Positions 46,453 through 54,597 of a DNA stretch of 64,000 nucleotides are shown here, in pieces; the stretch's first letter is position 1; each line of letters opens with the position of its first letter. This DNA is from Paenibacillus sp. J23TS9. Its GTDB lineage: Bacteria > Bacillota > Bacilli > Paenibacillales > Paenibacillaceae. The notes beneath the pieces are model-generated. The model saw only the letters and a list, made by a program, of their open reading frames with translations, ran no database searches and was not told the DNA's origin. Position numbers and translations under genes: made by a program. The stretch spans positions 310,001-374,000 of the forward strand of contig NZ_BOSG01000005.1 of NCBI RefSeq assembly GCF_018403225.1. Direction: 5' to 3'.

Positions 46453-46499
46453 ACGCAAGTAGAGGCAGCACCCGGTTTGAATAATAAAGATGTATTCTA

Positions 46500-46536
46500 C
46501 AGCCAGCCCTGATCGGATATGGGGCTGGCTGCTTTA
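46500..46536 (+). other. Intercistronic hairpin pstS-pstC
   Basis: CAGCCAGCCC (46500-46509) pairs with GGGCTGGCTG (46522-46531), followed by CTTTATAGG. It is a strong stem placed between binding-protein and permease genes, likely to stabilise pstS mRNA or cause partial termination. Confidence 0.65.
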
Positions 46537-46550
46537 TAGGAGGAAACCTT

Positions 46551-47504
46551 GTGAGCACGTCCACCCAGCAAGTTGTGCCCGAAGATCACGCATTATTCAT
46601 GAAGCCATCCAGCAAGGGCCGGTTCAGCCGATATATGCGTGTACGGATGGCAAATCGGCTATTTAAGTATTATTTTCTGTTTAGCATATTGGCCCTGTGC
46701 TTTGTTCTCGGATTGGTCATCTTTTTTATCGGCAAAACAGCGCTTCTTACCTTTTCACATATTTCCTTCGCTGAATTTTTCTTTTCTTTTAATTGGACAC
46801 CGGAGGAAGATCATTTTGGCGCGGCGGCAATTATCGTTAATACGCTCTCGCTTACGGCACTGACCTTGGTGCTGGCGGTTCCAATTGCTGTGGGATTGGC
46901 GATACTCATCGCTGAAATTGCCCCAAAATGGATCAAAAATATAATGCGTCCGGTTCTGGATCTGTTGGTCGGCATTCCTTCCATCGTCTACGGATATTTG
47001 GGTTTAACCGTTCTGATCCCCTTTTTGCGGAGACTGAGCGGTGAAAATTTGGGCGACGGATTACTTGCAGCAGCATTGGTTCTAGCATTGATGGTCCTGC
47101 CGACAATTTGCCGCATTAGTGATGAGGCCATCTCCATGGTTCCGAAAAAATACCGGGAAGCCGCATATGCGTTGGGATCAACGCGTCTTCAGGTGATGAT
47201 GAGAGTGGTTATTCCTGCGGCGGGCAGAGGGATTATTACTGCGGTTATCATGGGTATGACACGGGCTATTGGCGAAACAATGGCGGTTGTGATGGTGATC
47301 GGAAATACAGCTCAGCTGGCGAAGACGCTCTTTACACCGGCATCCGTGCTCACAAGCAATATCGTCATGCAGATATCTAATGTAGAATTCGACTCGACCT
47401 GGAACTATGCTCTGCATATGATGGCATTTCTGCTGCTTGTCATTTCATTTATTCTTATTCTGTTTATCCGTTATCTTGGACGGAAGGGAAGTGCAAAGGC
47501 ATGA
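46551..47504 (+). CDS. pstC: Phosphate ABC transporter permease PstC
   Basis: A 317-residue permease with six TM helices. It has the periplasmic F-F-FNWTPEEDHFGA segment, GIPSIVYGYLGL, and the ATPase-contact loop EAAYALGSTRLQVMMRVVIPAAGRGI, then MTRAIGETMAVVMVIG. GTG at 46551 follows AGGAGG. It overlaps pstA by ATGA. Confidence 0.95.
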   Translation: MSTSTQQVVPEDHALFMKPSSKGRFSRYMRVRMANRLFKYYFLFSILALCFVLGLVIFFIGKTALLTFSHISFAEFFFSFNWTPEEDHFGAAAIIVNTLSLTALTLVLAVPIAVGLAILIAEIAPKWIKNIMRPVLDLLVGIPSIVYGYLGLTVLIPFLRRLSGENLGDGLLAAALVLALMVLPTICRISDEAISMVPKKYREAAYALGSTRLQVMMRVVIPAAGRGIITAVIMGMTRAIGETMAVVMVIGNTAQLAKTLFTPASVLTSNIVMQISNVEFDSTWNYALHMMAFLLLVISFILILFIRYLGRKGSAKA

Positions 47505-48382
47505 CAGACATGACGCGCAGCCGCAAGATGCAAAGATCGCTTGTTTATAACAAGCTGGCAACATTTGCTTTTTACGGACTTGGAGCACTCGTGCTGCTCC
47601 TGATCCTGTGGCTCCTTCTGACCATTCTTGGCAGAGGGCTTCCCGGACTGTCTTTGGATTTTCTGATGAAACTGCCAGAAGATATGGATGCCGGGGGTGG
47701 CATCGGGCCGGTTTTGTTTAATTCCTTCTATATTCTGTTCCTGTCGCTGGTTATTTCGATCCCCATTGGGGTAGGTGCCGGCATTTACATGGCAGAATAT
47801 GCACCGGAAAATAAGTTTACAGAAGTGCTGCGCATTTGTGTGGAGAGTCTCTCCTCTGTGCCTTCGATTGTATTCGGTATGCTCGGCTTGGCGATCTTCG
47901 CGGAGTACTTCCAGATCGGTTTAACGATTCTGGGCGGCGCAGTCAGTCTTGCTTTTCTGAATCTGCCGATGCTGGCGCGGGTAACGGAGGAAGCCGTACG
48001 TGCAGTTCCAACGGATGTGAAAAATGCTTCTTATGCACTTGGAATGACCAAGTTCCAGTGTATCCGCACCGTGGTTTTACCGATGGCACTTCAGGGGATT
48101 ATTACGGGCATCTGCCTTGTGGCGGGCCGTGCATATGGTGAATCGGCCGTCATTTTATTGACAGCGGGTCTCAGCACCTCGGGAGAAATGTGGGACTTCA
48201 ATTTATTTTCCCCCGGCGAAACGCTTGCCGTTCATCTCTGGTATGTCCAGTCGGAGGCAATCGTTGAGGATGCCGCGCAGATTGCCGATAGATCGGCAGC
48301 GGTATTGGTCATTATCGTTTTGCTCATCAATCTGTTGTTCCGTATTCCGCTCTGGATCAACAACCGCAAGCTTAAGCGGTAG
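47501..48382 (+). CDS. pstA: Phosphate ABC transporter permease PstA
   Basis: A 293-residue permease with six TM helices: MDAGGGIGPVLFNSFYIL, IPIGVGAGIYMAEYAPENK, ESLSSVPSIVFGMLGLAIF, and KNASYALGMTKFQCIRTVVLPMALQGI (the ATPase-contact loop), then AGRAYGESAVILLTAGL. It overlaps pstC by 4 bases. A strong terminator lies 17 bases after the stop codon. No pstB ATPase or phoU follows, so the ATPase must be supplied from another locus. Confidence 0.95.
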   Translation: MTDMTRSRKMQRSLVYNKLATFAFYGLGALVLLLILWLLLTILGRGLPGLSLDFLMKLPEDMDAGGGIGPVLFNSFYILFLSLVISIPIGVGAGIYMAEYAPENKFTEVLRICVESLSSVPSIVFGMLGLAIFAEYFQIGLTILGGAVSLAFLNLPMLARVTEEAVRAVPTDVKNASYALGMTKFQCIRTVVLPMALQGIITGICLVAGRAYGESAVILLTAGLSTSGEMWDFNLFSPGETLAVHLWYVQSEAIVEDAAQIADRSAAVLVIIVLLINLLFRIPLWINNRKLKR

Positions 48383-48398
48383 CAGTTGATACAATATA

Positions 48399-48436
48399 AG
48401 AACCTTCTTACCCGTGAGGATAAGAAGGTTCTTTTT
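48399..48436 (+). terminator. Intrinsic terminator of the pst operon
   Basis: AAGAACCTTCTTA / TAAGAAGGTTCTT with a 9-base loop, then TTTGG. It ends the operon right after pstA. Confidence 0.9.
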
Positions 48437-48441
48437 GGTTT

Positions 48442-48745
48442 GCCCGTCTTGATGCCTGCCTGGAAAATGCCATCAGCTGGTCAGCGGTATATTCGAGGGT
48501 TGGTGCGGGGGTAACTCCGGAAGACCTACCATGCTTTCTTGAGCTGTGCAGGGGTAACTTTTCGGAAATTCGTCCGTCTATATATAAAGAAGCTATTCGT
48601 CTTGGCGATGCATTGGCCTTGGATATTAATGAGGAGATTGCCGAGCATTTAAGCGCCGGTATTGTAAATCTGGGGAATTTGTTTGATTGGCGGGGCTGCG
48701 GTTGTACTGCGTCATATTTTCCGGTTTTCCCTGGCAGAGACCTGA
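48442..48745 (+). pseudogene. Remnant of a ROK family (NagC/XylR-type) gene
   Basis: One frame reads ARLDACLENAISWSAVYSR, then TPEDLPCFLELCRGN and EEIAEHLSAGIVNLGNLFD. This is the order of the CGRRGCLE, IAEHLAAGIVNLVNLFDP part of ROK-family regulators or kinases. In another frame IGGAAVVLRHIFRFSLAET ends in TGA, like the C-terminal IGAAALVL segment. The N-terminal half, the CxC zinc-site residues and the piece between NLFD and IGGAA are missing. The remaining 138 bases to the next gene show no recognisable content. Confidence 0.7.
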
Positions 48746-48883
48746 ATCTTCCGCTAAATATCTACATATATTGGTGTTGAACGATGACGGATCGCGGAGT
48801 ACAATAATTCAGCAGGGTTTTGCAGCAATGCCAGGAGGCGTTGTCCAAAACGCGATTTTGAATTTAGAAAGGTACTGATTGAA

Positions 48884-49552
48884 ATGTCATGGCTTAAAAA
48901 CAGGGATCTCAAGCAGCTGCTCCGCTTGGCTCCTCTCGCACTTATGCTTGTTTTTCCTTTTCTGGGCAGCCTATATCATTTGGTGAACCAGCCGACGGAT
49001 AAAGTATATTCACTTGTTACACCCCTGGATCAGGCGACGCCTTTCATTAAATATTTCGCTCTTCCGTACGGAGTCTGGATTTTCTACATTTACGTCTGTC
49101 TGGTCTATTTTTTCTTTCGGGATCGTCCTTCCTATTACCGCTCGCTGCTGGTATATACAATTTGCGCACTTACCTGCTACGGCGTCTATTTGGTGTTCCA
49201 AACTACTGTGCCGCGGCCGGAAGTGATCGGAAACGATCCTTTTTCACAGCTGACTAGGTTTATTTATAACCGTGATCAACCATTCAATTGTTTTCCGAGC
49301 ATTCACTGTTTCTCCAGCTATATGGTGATGCGAATGATTTGGAAGAGCCCGGCCCGCAATCGTCTGAATGTCACTTTGATCAGCGGTATGTCTCTTTTGA
49401 TTATTGCCTCGACTCTGTTTATGAAACAGCATGTGATTATGGATGTCATTGGAGCCATCGCGATTGTGGAAATCTACAGTTTTCTTTTCTTTAAGGTTCC
49501 GGCTCTTTACCGGAACAAGGCAGCATCCCAGCATAGAGAGTTTCAGGCATAA
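48884..49552 (+). CDS. PAP2 superfamily membrane phosphatase
   Basis: A 222-residue membrane protein with about six TM segments. The PAP2 catalytic motifs are a divergent first motif near TVPRPEVIG, the second motif FPSIHCFSSYMV (FPSxH) and the third KQHVIMDVIGAI (xxHxxxD). Such enzymes dephosphorylate lipid phosphates or transfer head groups; this one is of the Aur1/Ipt1-like PAP2_3 type. The ribosome binding site AGAAAGG is rather far (12 bases) from the ATG. It stands alone between the ROK relic and a terminator. Confidence 0.85.
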   Translation: MSWLKNRDLKQLLRLAPLALMLVFPFLGSLYHLVNQPTDKVYSLVTPLDQATPFIKYFALPYGVWIFYIYVCLVYFFFRDRPSYYRSLLVYTICALTCYGVYLVFQTTVPRPEVIGNDPFSQLTRFIYNRDQPFNCFPSIHCFSSYMVMRMIWKSPARNRLNVTLISGMSLLIIASTLFMKQHVIMDVIGAIAIVEIYSFLFFKVPALYRNKAASQHREFQA

Positions 49553-49589
49553 TTTATAAAATCACATATTGTTTCGTCCTCAATATGCA

Positions 49590-49615
49590 GGCTGCTCCTC
49601 TGGAGCAGCCTTTTT
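49590..49615 (+). terminator. Intrinsic terminator
   Basis: GGCTGCTCC / GGAGCAGCC with a 3-base loop, then TTTTTG. Confidence 0.92.
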
Positions 49616-49690
49616 GTTGATCAAGAGAGCATTCCAGAATTTTATACATATTACTTTTCAGAAAAAAGACATGTAATTGAAAATATATGC

Positions 49691-49718
49691 TATAATGAAC
49701 CAAACATCCTATGTTTGG
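49691..49718 (+). promoter_or_regulatory. GntR promoter -10 and autoregulatory palindrome
   Basis: TATAAT (49691-49696) is followed at once by CCAAACAT-CCT-ATGTTTGG (49700-49718), a perfect 8-bp inverted repeat. The palindrome covers the predicted +1 and runs into the Shine-Dalgarno TTTGGAGG, so a bound regulator would block transcription start. Confidence 0.7.
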
Positions 49719-49729
49719 AGGAATCGCTT

Positions 49730-50443
49730 ATGACCTTACAACGTCCAACAAAGCGAACGTTGGTCGAACAAATTGTTTCTCAGCTGGAGCAGCTGATTGA
49801 GAACGGAACCTGGCCAGTAGGAGAACGGATTCCTGCAGAACCCGAGCTTGTCAAAGAGCTGGGCGTCAGCAGAAATACGATCCGGGAAGCCGTTCATGCC
49901 CTCATCCACGCGGGAATGCTGCGGACAAGACAGGGCGATGGGACTTATGTATGCTCATCCAGCAGTTTAACACCGGTATTGGCACGCAGGCTGGAACGTT
50001 CCAAGCTGAGCGAGACACTGGAGGTGCGTTCAGCGCTTGAGCAGGAAGGGGCACGCTTGGCTGCTTTGCGGCGGACAGCCGAAGATATAGAGCGGATTCA
50101 GTCGGCTTATGTTGATTACCGAAAGGCTGAAGAAGAGGGGGATATAGAAGCTTTTACCCGTGTAGATTATGCTTTTCACAAAGAGATTATCAATGCTGCA
50201 CATAATTCGATTTTAAGCGATCTGTATGATTCGATAAGTGAAGCTGTTCAGCAGGTTGTTATTTACGGAAGTGGCCATTTGGCTTTGACTCGCCTGCACG
50301 CAGAGTTTAACGAACGCTTGATCCAAGCTATTATTGCCCAGGATGAAGCGGGATCGGCCGATTCCGTTCGGGCTTATATTGATGCTTCGCGCGAAATGCT
50401 GCTGAAGGATATACAAGGGGGAAATGAACTACATCATGAATAA
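49730..50443 (+). CDS. FadR-type GntR family regulator
   Basis: A 237-residue regulator. The N-terminal winged helix-turn-helix (about 5-75) has VEQIVSQLEQLIENGTWPVGERIPAEPELVKELGVSRNTIREAVHALIHAGMLRTRQGDGTYV. The C-terminal FCD helical domain has EVRSALEQEGARLAA, YAFHKEIINAAHN and HAEFNERLIQAIIAQD with metal-binding histidines. ATG 49730 follows GGAGG. It overlaps the MFS transporter by 20 bases and probably represses the pair through the palindrome at its own promoter; the effector is likely an organic acid. Confidence 0.92.
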   Translation: MTLQRPTKRTLVEQIVSQLEQLIENGTWPVGERIPAEPELVKELGVSRNTIREAVHALIHAGMLRTRQGDGTYVCSSSSLTPVLARRLERSKLSETLEVRSALEQEGARLAALRRTAEDIERIQSAYVDYRKAEEEGDIEAFTRVDYAFHKEIINAAHNSILSDLYDSISEAVQQVVIYGSGHLALTRLHAEFNERLIQAIIAQDEAGSADSVRAYIDASREMLLKDIQGGNELHHE

Positions 50444-51653
50444 CGTAACTCAAGCAAAAAAGACAGACAATGAATCGGTATCAACCGGAATGAAGGCGGC
50501 TTTGCTGCTTGTCGGCATCATCATGATTGCAACAACTCTTCGTTCGCCGATTACCGCAGTGGGTCCACTCATTGAAACGATCCGCAGCGACACGGGAATG
50601 TCTCATACCTTGGCTGGACTACTCACAACTTTTCCGCTTCTGGCCTTCGCGTTAATGTCCCCGCTCGCTCCGAGAATCTCACGCCTTTGGGGAATGGAAC
50701 GTGCCTTATTCCTTGGTGTATGCGCGGTGACTGTCGGTATTGTCTTGCGGTTTATTCCGACGATTACGGCTTTGTTTGCAGGGACCATTTTGCTTGGATT
50801 AGGCATTGCTCTAAGCAACGTACTGCTGCCGAGTTTGATCAAGCGTGATTTCCCGCTTCGTACGGGTGTAATGACGGGTATTTATTCCGTATCCATGAAT
50901 ATCTTCGCGGCTATCGCATCGGGGATCAGTGTTCCGGTAGCGGGTCATTTGCATTCTGGCTGGCGCGGGTCTCTGGTTATGTGGGGTATCCTGGCCGTCA
51001 TCTCGCTGCTGGCTTGGCTTCCGCAGCTGCGTTACCGTCACGAAGTCGCCAAGGTACAAGTATCTGCCAAGAGCAGCAGCGTCTGGGGCTCCAAGCTTGC
51101 TTGGCAGGTGACCATCGTTATGGGTCTTCAATCCTTTGTATTCTATTCCGTGGTGGCGTGGCTGCCGGAAATATTGACCCAGCGCGGCATGACCCCGTCG
51201 GCGGCAGGGTGGATGCTCTCCCTGATGCAGCTGTTCAGCGTACCGGTAACCTTTATCGTTCCGGTTCTGGCCGCCAAATTTAAAAATCAACGACTTCTAA
51301 TTTTCCTTACGTTTCTTTGCTTTATGATCGGCTTTATAATACTGTTGACCGGAGTTCAGGCTCTGGTACCGGTTGCAGTCATTCCAATTGGTATGGGAAC
51401 CGGAGCAGCTTTTGGCCTGGTTACGATGTTCTTCGTGCTTCGGACCCGTCATTCTCAGCAAGCTGCAGAATTGTCCGGCATGGCTCAATCGATAGGTTAC
51501 CTGCTCGCAGCGGTAGGGCCACTGCTGTTCGGTCTTGTCCATGATATGACAGGCAGCTGGACGGCGGCATTGCTCCTTCTTCTGGTAGCTGGTGTTATTT
51601 ATATGATCGCTGGCTGGGGAGCAGGGGATAACCGCTATATAGGAGAGAAATAA
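50424..51653 (+). CDS. CynX/NimT family MFS transporter
   Basis: A 409-residue transporter with 12 predicted TM helices. TTLRSPITAVGPLIETIRSDTGMSHTLAGLLTTFPLLAFAL is typical of the cyanate/2-nitroimidazole (CynX/NimT/YycB) branch, as is LPSLIKRDFPLRTGVMTGIYS after TM4. The substrate is unknown. It overlaps the GntR gene by 20 bases, indicating a common transcript and control. ATG 50424 lies directly after AAGGGGGAA; ATG 50436 is an alternative start. A strong terminator follows. Confidence 0.9.
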   Translation: MNYIMNNVTQAKKTDNESVSTGMKAALLLVGIIMIATTLRSPITAVGPLIETIRSDTGMSHTLAGLLTTFPLLAFALMSPLAPRISRLWGMERALFLGVCAVTVGIVLRFIPTITALFAGTILLGLGIALSNVLLPSLIKRDFPLRTGVMTGIYSVSMNIFAAIASGISVPVAGHLHSGWRGSLVMWGILAVISLLAWLPQLRYRHEVAKVQVSAKSSSVWGSKLAWQVTIVMGLQSFVFYSVVAWLPEILTQRGMTPSAAGWMLSLMQLFSVPVTFIVPVLAAKFKNQRLLIFLTFLCFMIGFIILLTGVQALVPVAVIPIGMGTGAAFGLVTMFFVLRTRHSQQAAELSGMAQSIGYLLAAVGPLLFGLVHDMTGSWTAALLLLLVAGVIYMIAGWGAGDNRYIGEK

Positions 51654-51717
51654 GTTAGCTAACATTGGAATCTGGATCCTTGTTTCGAAAAACAACATAA
51701 ATGAGCATTATGAAACA

Positions 51718-51749
51718 AAAAAAGAGCTGTTTCCGCAGCTCTTTTTTTG
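51718..51749. terminator. Bidirectional intrinsic terminator
   Basis: AAAAAAAGAGCTG / CAGCTCTTTTTTT with a 6-base loop. It serves the MFS gene and the convergent methyltransferase gene. Confidence 0.92.
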
Positions 51750-51770
51750 TTTCATAAGAAAAGGAAGCAG

Positions 51771-52550
51771 CTATTTATGATGATCAGGCTTTTCGGCAAC
51801 GATCCGGAGACGTTTATAATCTGCATAAACCGCCCCGTCTCTCCACAAGTTTCTATGAACCTTTTCACCGATCCTTATGCAGGCCTCGCGTATTTTATCC
51901 GGACTTAGTCCAAGAAAAAAGTCATCACCAAATTGGGCGAGCCAGCTGATCATCCCATCCTGCCCGTCATGAAGCCTGGTAGGACGTTCGAAATAATAGA
52001 CCAGGCGAACAGTGAATCCCTGGCGCTCCAGAAGCGAGCTGTATTCTCCCGGGCTAGGGAAATACCACGGGTTCCGTTCTGCAGCATGAATGCCATACTC
52101 TGCCGTTAAGACATCGGTAATTGCGTTTACGATGGTGCTTACATTGCCTGCTCCGCCGAACTCTGCAATGAAACGTCCGCCGGGCTTGAGGGCATTCCAC
52201 ACACTGCGTGCAACTCCTTCAGCATCCTTCATCCAATGGAGTGCGGCGTTGGAAAATACGGCATCGCAGCAAGGTTCCATTCGGAGCTTCTGAGCATCGT
52301 CAATACGAAATTCCAAGGATGGATACTTTTCACTGGCATGACCAATCATCTCTGCAGATGCGTCTATGCCGACGACCTTGGCACCCGATCGTGAAATCTC
52401 ATGCGTTAAGTCACCCGTACCGCAGCCCAGATCGAGAATCATTTCTTCTTTTCGTGGGTTTAATAAAGACAGCAGATCTTTTCCGTACTTGGATACAAAT
52501 CCAAGCTTCTGGTCATATGAGAGCGGCTGCCATTGGTTCAAAGAATCCAT
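51771..52550 (-). CDS. SAM-dependent methyltransferase (trans-aconitate methyltransferase-like)
   Basis: A 259-residue class I methyltransferase. Motif I is MILDLGCGTGDLTHEIS, then KVVGIDASAEMI, YPSLEFRIDDAQ, CDAVFSNAALHWM and LKPGGRFIAEFGG. This pattern is closest to trans-aconitate 2-methyltransferase and related small-acid or unknown-substrate enzymes; the SNAALHW segment is typical. The ATG at 52550 (MDSLNQW) is preceded by GGAGGTG at 6 bases, so the longer reading from an upstream ATG, which would contain that Shine-Dalgarno, is rejected. Confidence 0.88.
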   Translation of the reverse strand: MDSLNQWQPLSYDQKLGFVSKYGKDLLSLLNPRKEEMILDLGCGTGDLTHEISRSGAKVVGIDASAEMIGHASEKYPSLEFRIDDAQKLRMEPCCDAVFSNAALHWMKDAEGVARSVWNALKPGGRFIAEFGGAGNVSTIVNAITDVLTAEYGIHAAERNPWYFPSPGEYSSLLERQGFTVRLVYYFERPTRLHDGQDGMISWLAQFGDDFFLGLSPDKIREACIRIGEKVHRNLWRDGAVYADYKRLRIVAEKPDHHK

Positions 52551-52851
52551 TTTGAACACCTCCATTTCATGGTTGGCATTATTGTTGCATATTTCTTCTT
52601 ATAAGTTAAATATATTAATGTTATAACGTTTATAGGATTAATCTATAAGATGGTTTTATATATTGCCAGCTGTGATTGACAGTAAATTTGTGGATATCCT
52701 TTTTTTTATCAAATGAAAACCCAGTCATATCAACGGTTTATTGCCTAAAGTGTCCGGGTGCCATGCCGCAGATTATTTTTATATATGCTATATTTTAGTT
52801 GAAGATTTAGAAAAGGGAATTACAGTACCAGCATAAGGAGGGACGAAACCA
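52551..52851 (+). promoter_or_regulatory. Divergent intergenic region with ABC operon promoter
   Basis: An AT-rich 301-base gap. An extended -10, TGCTATATT (52786-52794), lies 58 bases before the ABC transporter start; no clear -35 is seen. AAGGAGGG precedes the TTG start. I looked for a leader-peptide attenuator like that of Bacillus bmrB but could not resolve one. Confidence 0.45.
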
Positions 52852-54597
52852 TTGAAAAACTTTGAACTGCTCACCAGCTATTTGAAGCAAAACAAGCTGC
52901 TCTATCTCACAGCCATTATTTTGATTATTTTATCTAACGTAGATCAGTCTTTGCTGCCACAGATACTGGGAAAAGTAACGGATGGACTCAAGGAAGGCTC
53001 ACTGGGACGGGATGGAATCATTCAGTACAGCCTTATTCTGCTTGCCATTGCAGTATCTTATGGTATTTTGTTTGGGCTCGGCCAATTTACGATCATGAGG
53101 CTTGGACGTCGCTTCGAGTTTATCACACGCAGTCGTATTTTTACGCAGTTCTCCAGGTTGAGCGAGGATTTCTTCTCTAGACAGGGTACGGGCAAGCTGC
53201 TCAGTTACGTCATGAATGATGTGACATCGGTGCGCGAGGCGATCTCCTTTGGTGTCACGCAAACGACCAATGCAGTGTTCATGGTCATTTCCTGTGTGGC
53301 GATGATGCTCATTACCGGTATTCCCGTGACACTGATCTTGGTGAGCGTAGGTCCGTTGATCCTGATCCCGTTTCTGGTTATTTTCTTCGGTCCGCGAATT
53401 CGCGAAAGATCCATGCAGGTGCAGGAGAATCTGGCCAATATGACGGAATCGGCGGATGAACAAATTGGCGGAATCCGCGTGACGAAGACGTTTGCCATGG
53501 AAGAAACGGCCCAGCAGCGATTTGACAGTACCGTTGACGGCGTCCGGGGAGCACAGCTCCGCCTGGTGCGGATGTCTTCTCTTTTCCAGGCTATCCTGCC
53601 TTTTCTCGGAGCTTTGTCACTGGTGGTTTCGCTACTTGTTGGCGGGTACATGACTATTCAGCATCATCTGTCTCTCGGCAGCTTCGTTGCCTTAACCTTT
53701 TATCTGCGGATGCTGACCGGACCTCTCCAGCAAATTGGCAACGTTATCAATATGATGCAGCGTTCGGGTGCATCCCTGGAACGGGTGAACCGTCTGCTGG
53801 CTGAAGTGCCAAGCGTGAGGGACCATAATTCGGCCATCGAGCTGAGTTCTGTTGGAGATATTGAAATCAATCATCTGAATTTTTCCTATCCGGGTGCTTC
53901 GGAAAAAGCGCTTGACGATGTTAGCTTTTCCATTCGGAAAGGTCAAACCATCGGCTTAATCGGACGCACGGGCAGCGGGAAATCCACCTTGGCGAAGCTG
54001 CTGCTTCGGGTCTACGAGCCTCCGGCCGGCAGCATACGTGTAAGCGGGGAAGACATTACAGAAGTATCTCTGGAAACGCTGCGCAGGAAAATCGGTTATG
54101 TACCGCAGGATGGGTTCTTATTCAGTACGGACATTGCTGATAATATCGCGTTCAGCGATCGGTCGGCGAACATGCAGCAGATACGAAACGCAGCGGATCA
54201 GGCTTTACTGCTGGACAGCGTAAATACATTCAAGGAAGGCTTTCAAACCAAACTGGGAGAACGCGGACTTACGCTTTCTGGCGGACAAAGGCAGCGTGCC
54301 AGTCTGGCGAGGGGGCTGATGAAAAGACCTGAGCTGCTTATTCTCGATGACAGTATGAGCGCGGTGGATACACTGACAGAATCAGGGATCTTGAGCAATC
54401 TCGTCAAAGAACGGCAAGGTAAAACCACACTGATCATCGCTCATCGGATCAGCAGCGTGCAGCACGCCAATGAGATTATTGTGCTTGATGAGGGCCGAAT
54501 TGTGCAGCGCGGCAGCCATGAGCAATTGATGGCACGCAGAGACGGTTTATACGCGTCTTTGTACCGGATTCAACAGGAGGGATTGCAGCATGCCTAA
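52852..54597 (+). CDS. ABC exporter half-transporter, first subunit (YheI/BmrC-like)
   Basis: A 581-residue half-transporter. Six TM helices occupy residues 1-310; the ATPase domain has Walker A GRTGSGKST (Lys377), Q loop YVPQDGFLF, signature LSGGQRQRASLARGL, Walker B LLILDDSMSAVD and switch His in IIAHRIS. Asp follows Walker B where Glu is usual (DDSM), marking the degenerate site of a heterodimeric exporter, as in BmrC/YheI. It overlaps the partner gene by 8 bases. It probably exports drugs or lipids with its partner. Start is TTG 52852. Confidence 0.92.
   Translation: MKNFELLTSYLKQNKLLYLTAIILIILSNVDQSLLPQILGKVTDGLKEGSLGRDGIIQYSLILLAIAVSYGILFGLGQFTIMRLGRRFEFITRSRIFTQFSRLSEDFFSRQGTGKLLSYVMNDVTSVREAISFGVTQTTNAVFMVISCVAMMLITGIPVTLILVSVGPLILIPFLVIFFGPRIRERSMQVQENLANMTESADEQIGGIRVTKTFAMEETAQQRFDSTVDGVRGAQLRLVRMSSLFQAILPFLGALSLVVSLLVGGYMTIQHHLSLGSFVALTFYLRMLTGPLQQIGNVINMMQRSGASLERVNRLLAEVPSVRDHNSAIELSSVGDIEINHLNFSYPGASEKALDDVSFSIRKGQTIGLIGRTGSGKSTLAKLLLRVYEPPAGSIRVSGEDITEVSLETLRRKIGYVPQDGFLFSTDIADNIAFSDRSANMQQIRNAADQALLLDSVNTFKEGFQTKLGERGLTLSGGQRQRASLARGLMKRPELLILDDSMSAVDTLTESGILSNLVKERQGKTTLIIAHRISSVQHANEIIVLDEGRIVQRGSHEQLMARRDGLYASLYRIQQEGLQHA

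Noticed and set aside
48687..48878. Short ORF of 63 codons after the ROK remnant
   Set aside because: It spans the end of the pseudogene in a different frame, has no ribosome binding site and no recognisable similarity.
52551..52851. BmrB-like leader peptide attenuator before the ABC exporter
   Set aside because: No short ORF with ribosome binding site followed by a terminator/antiterminator pair could be identified.
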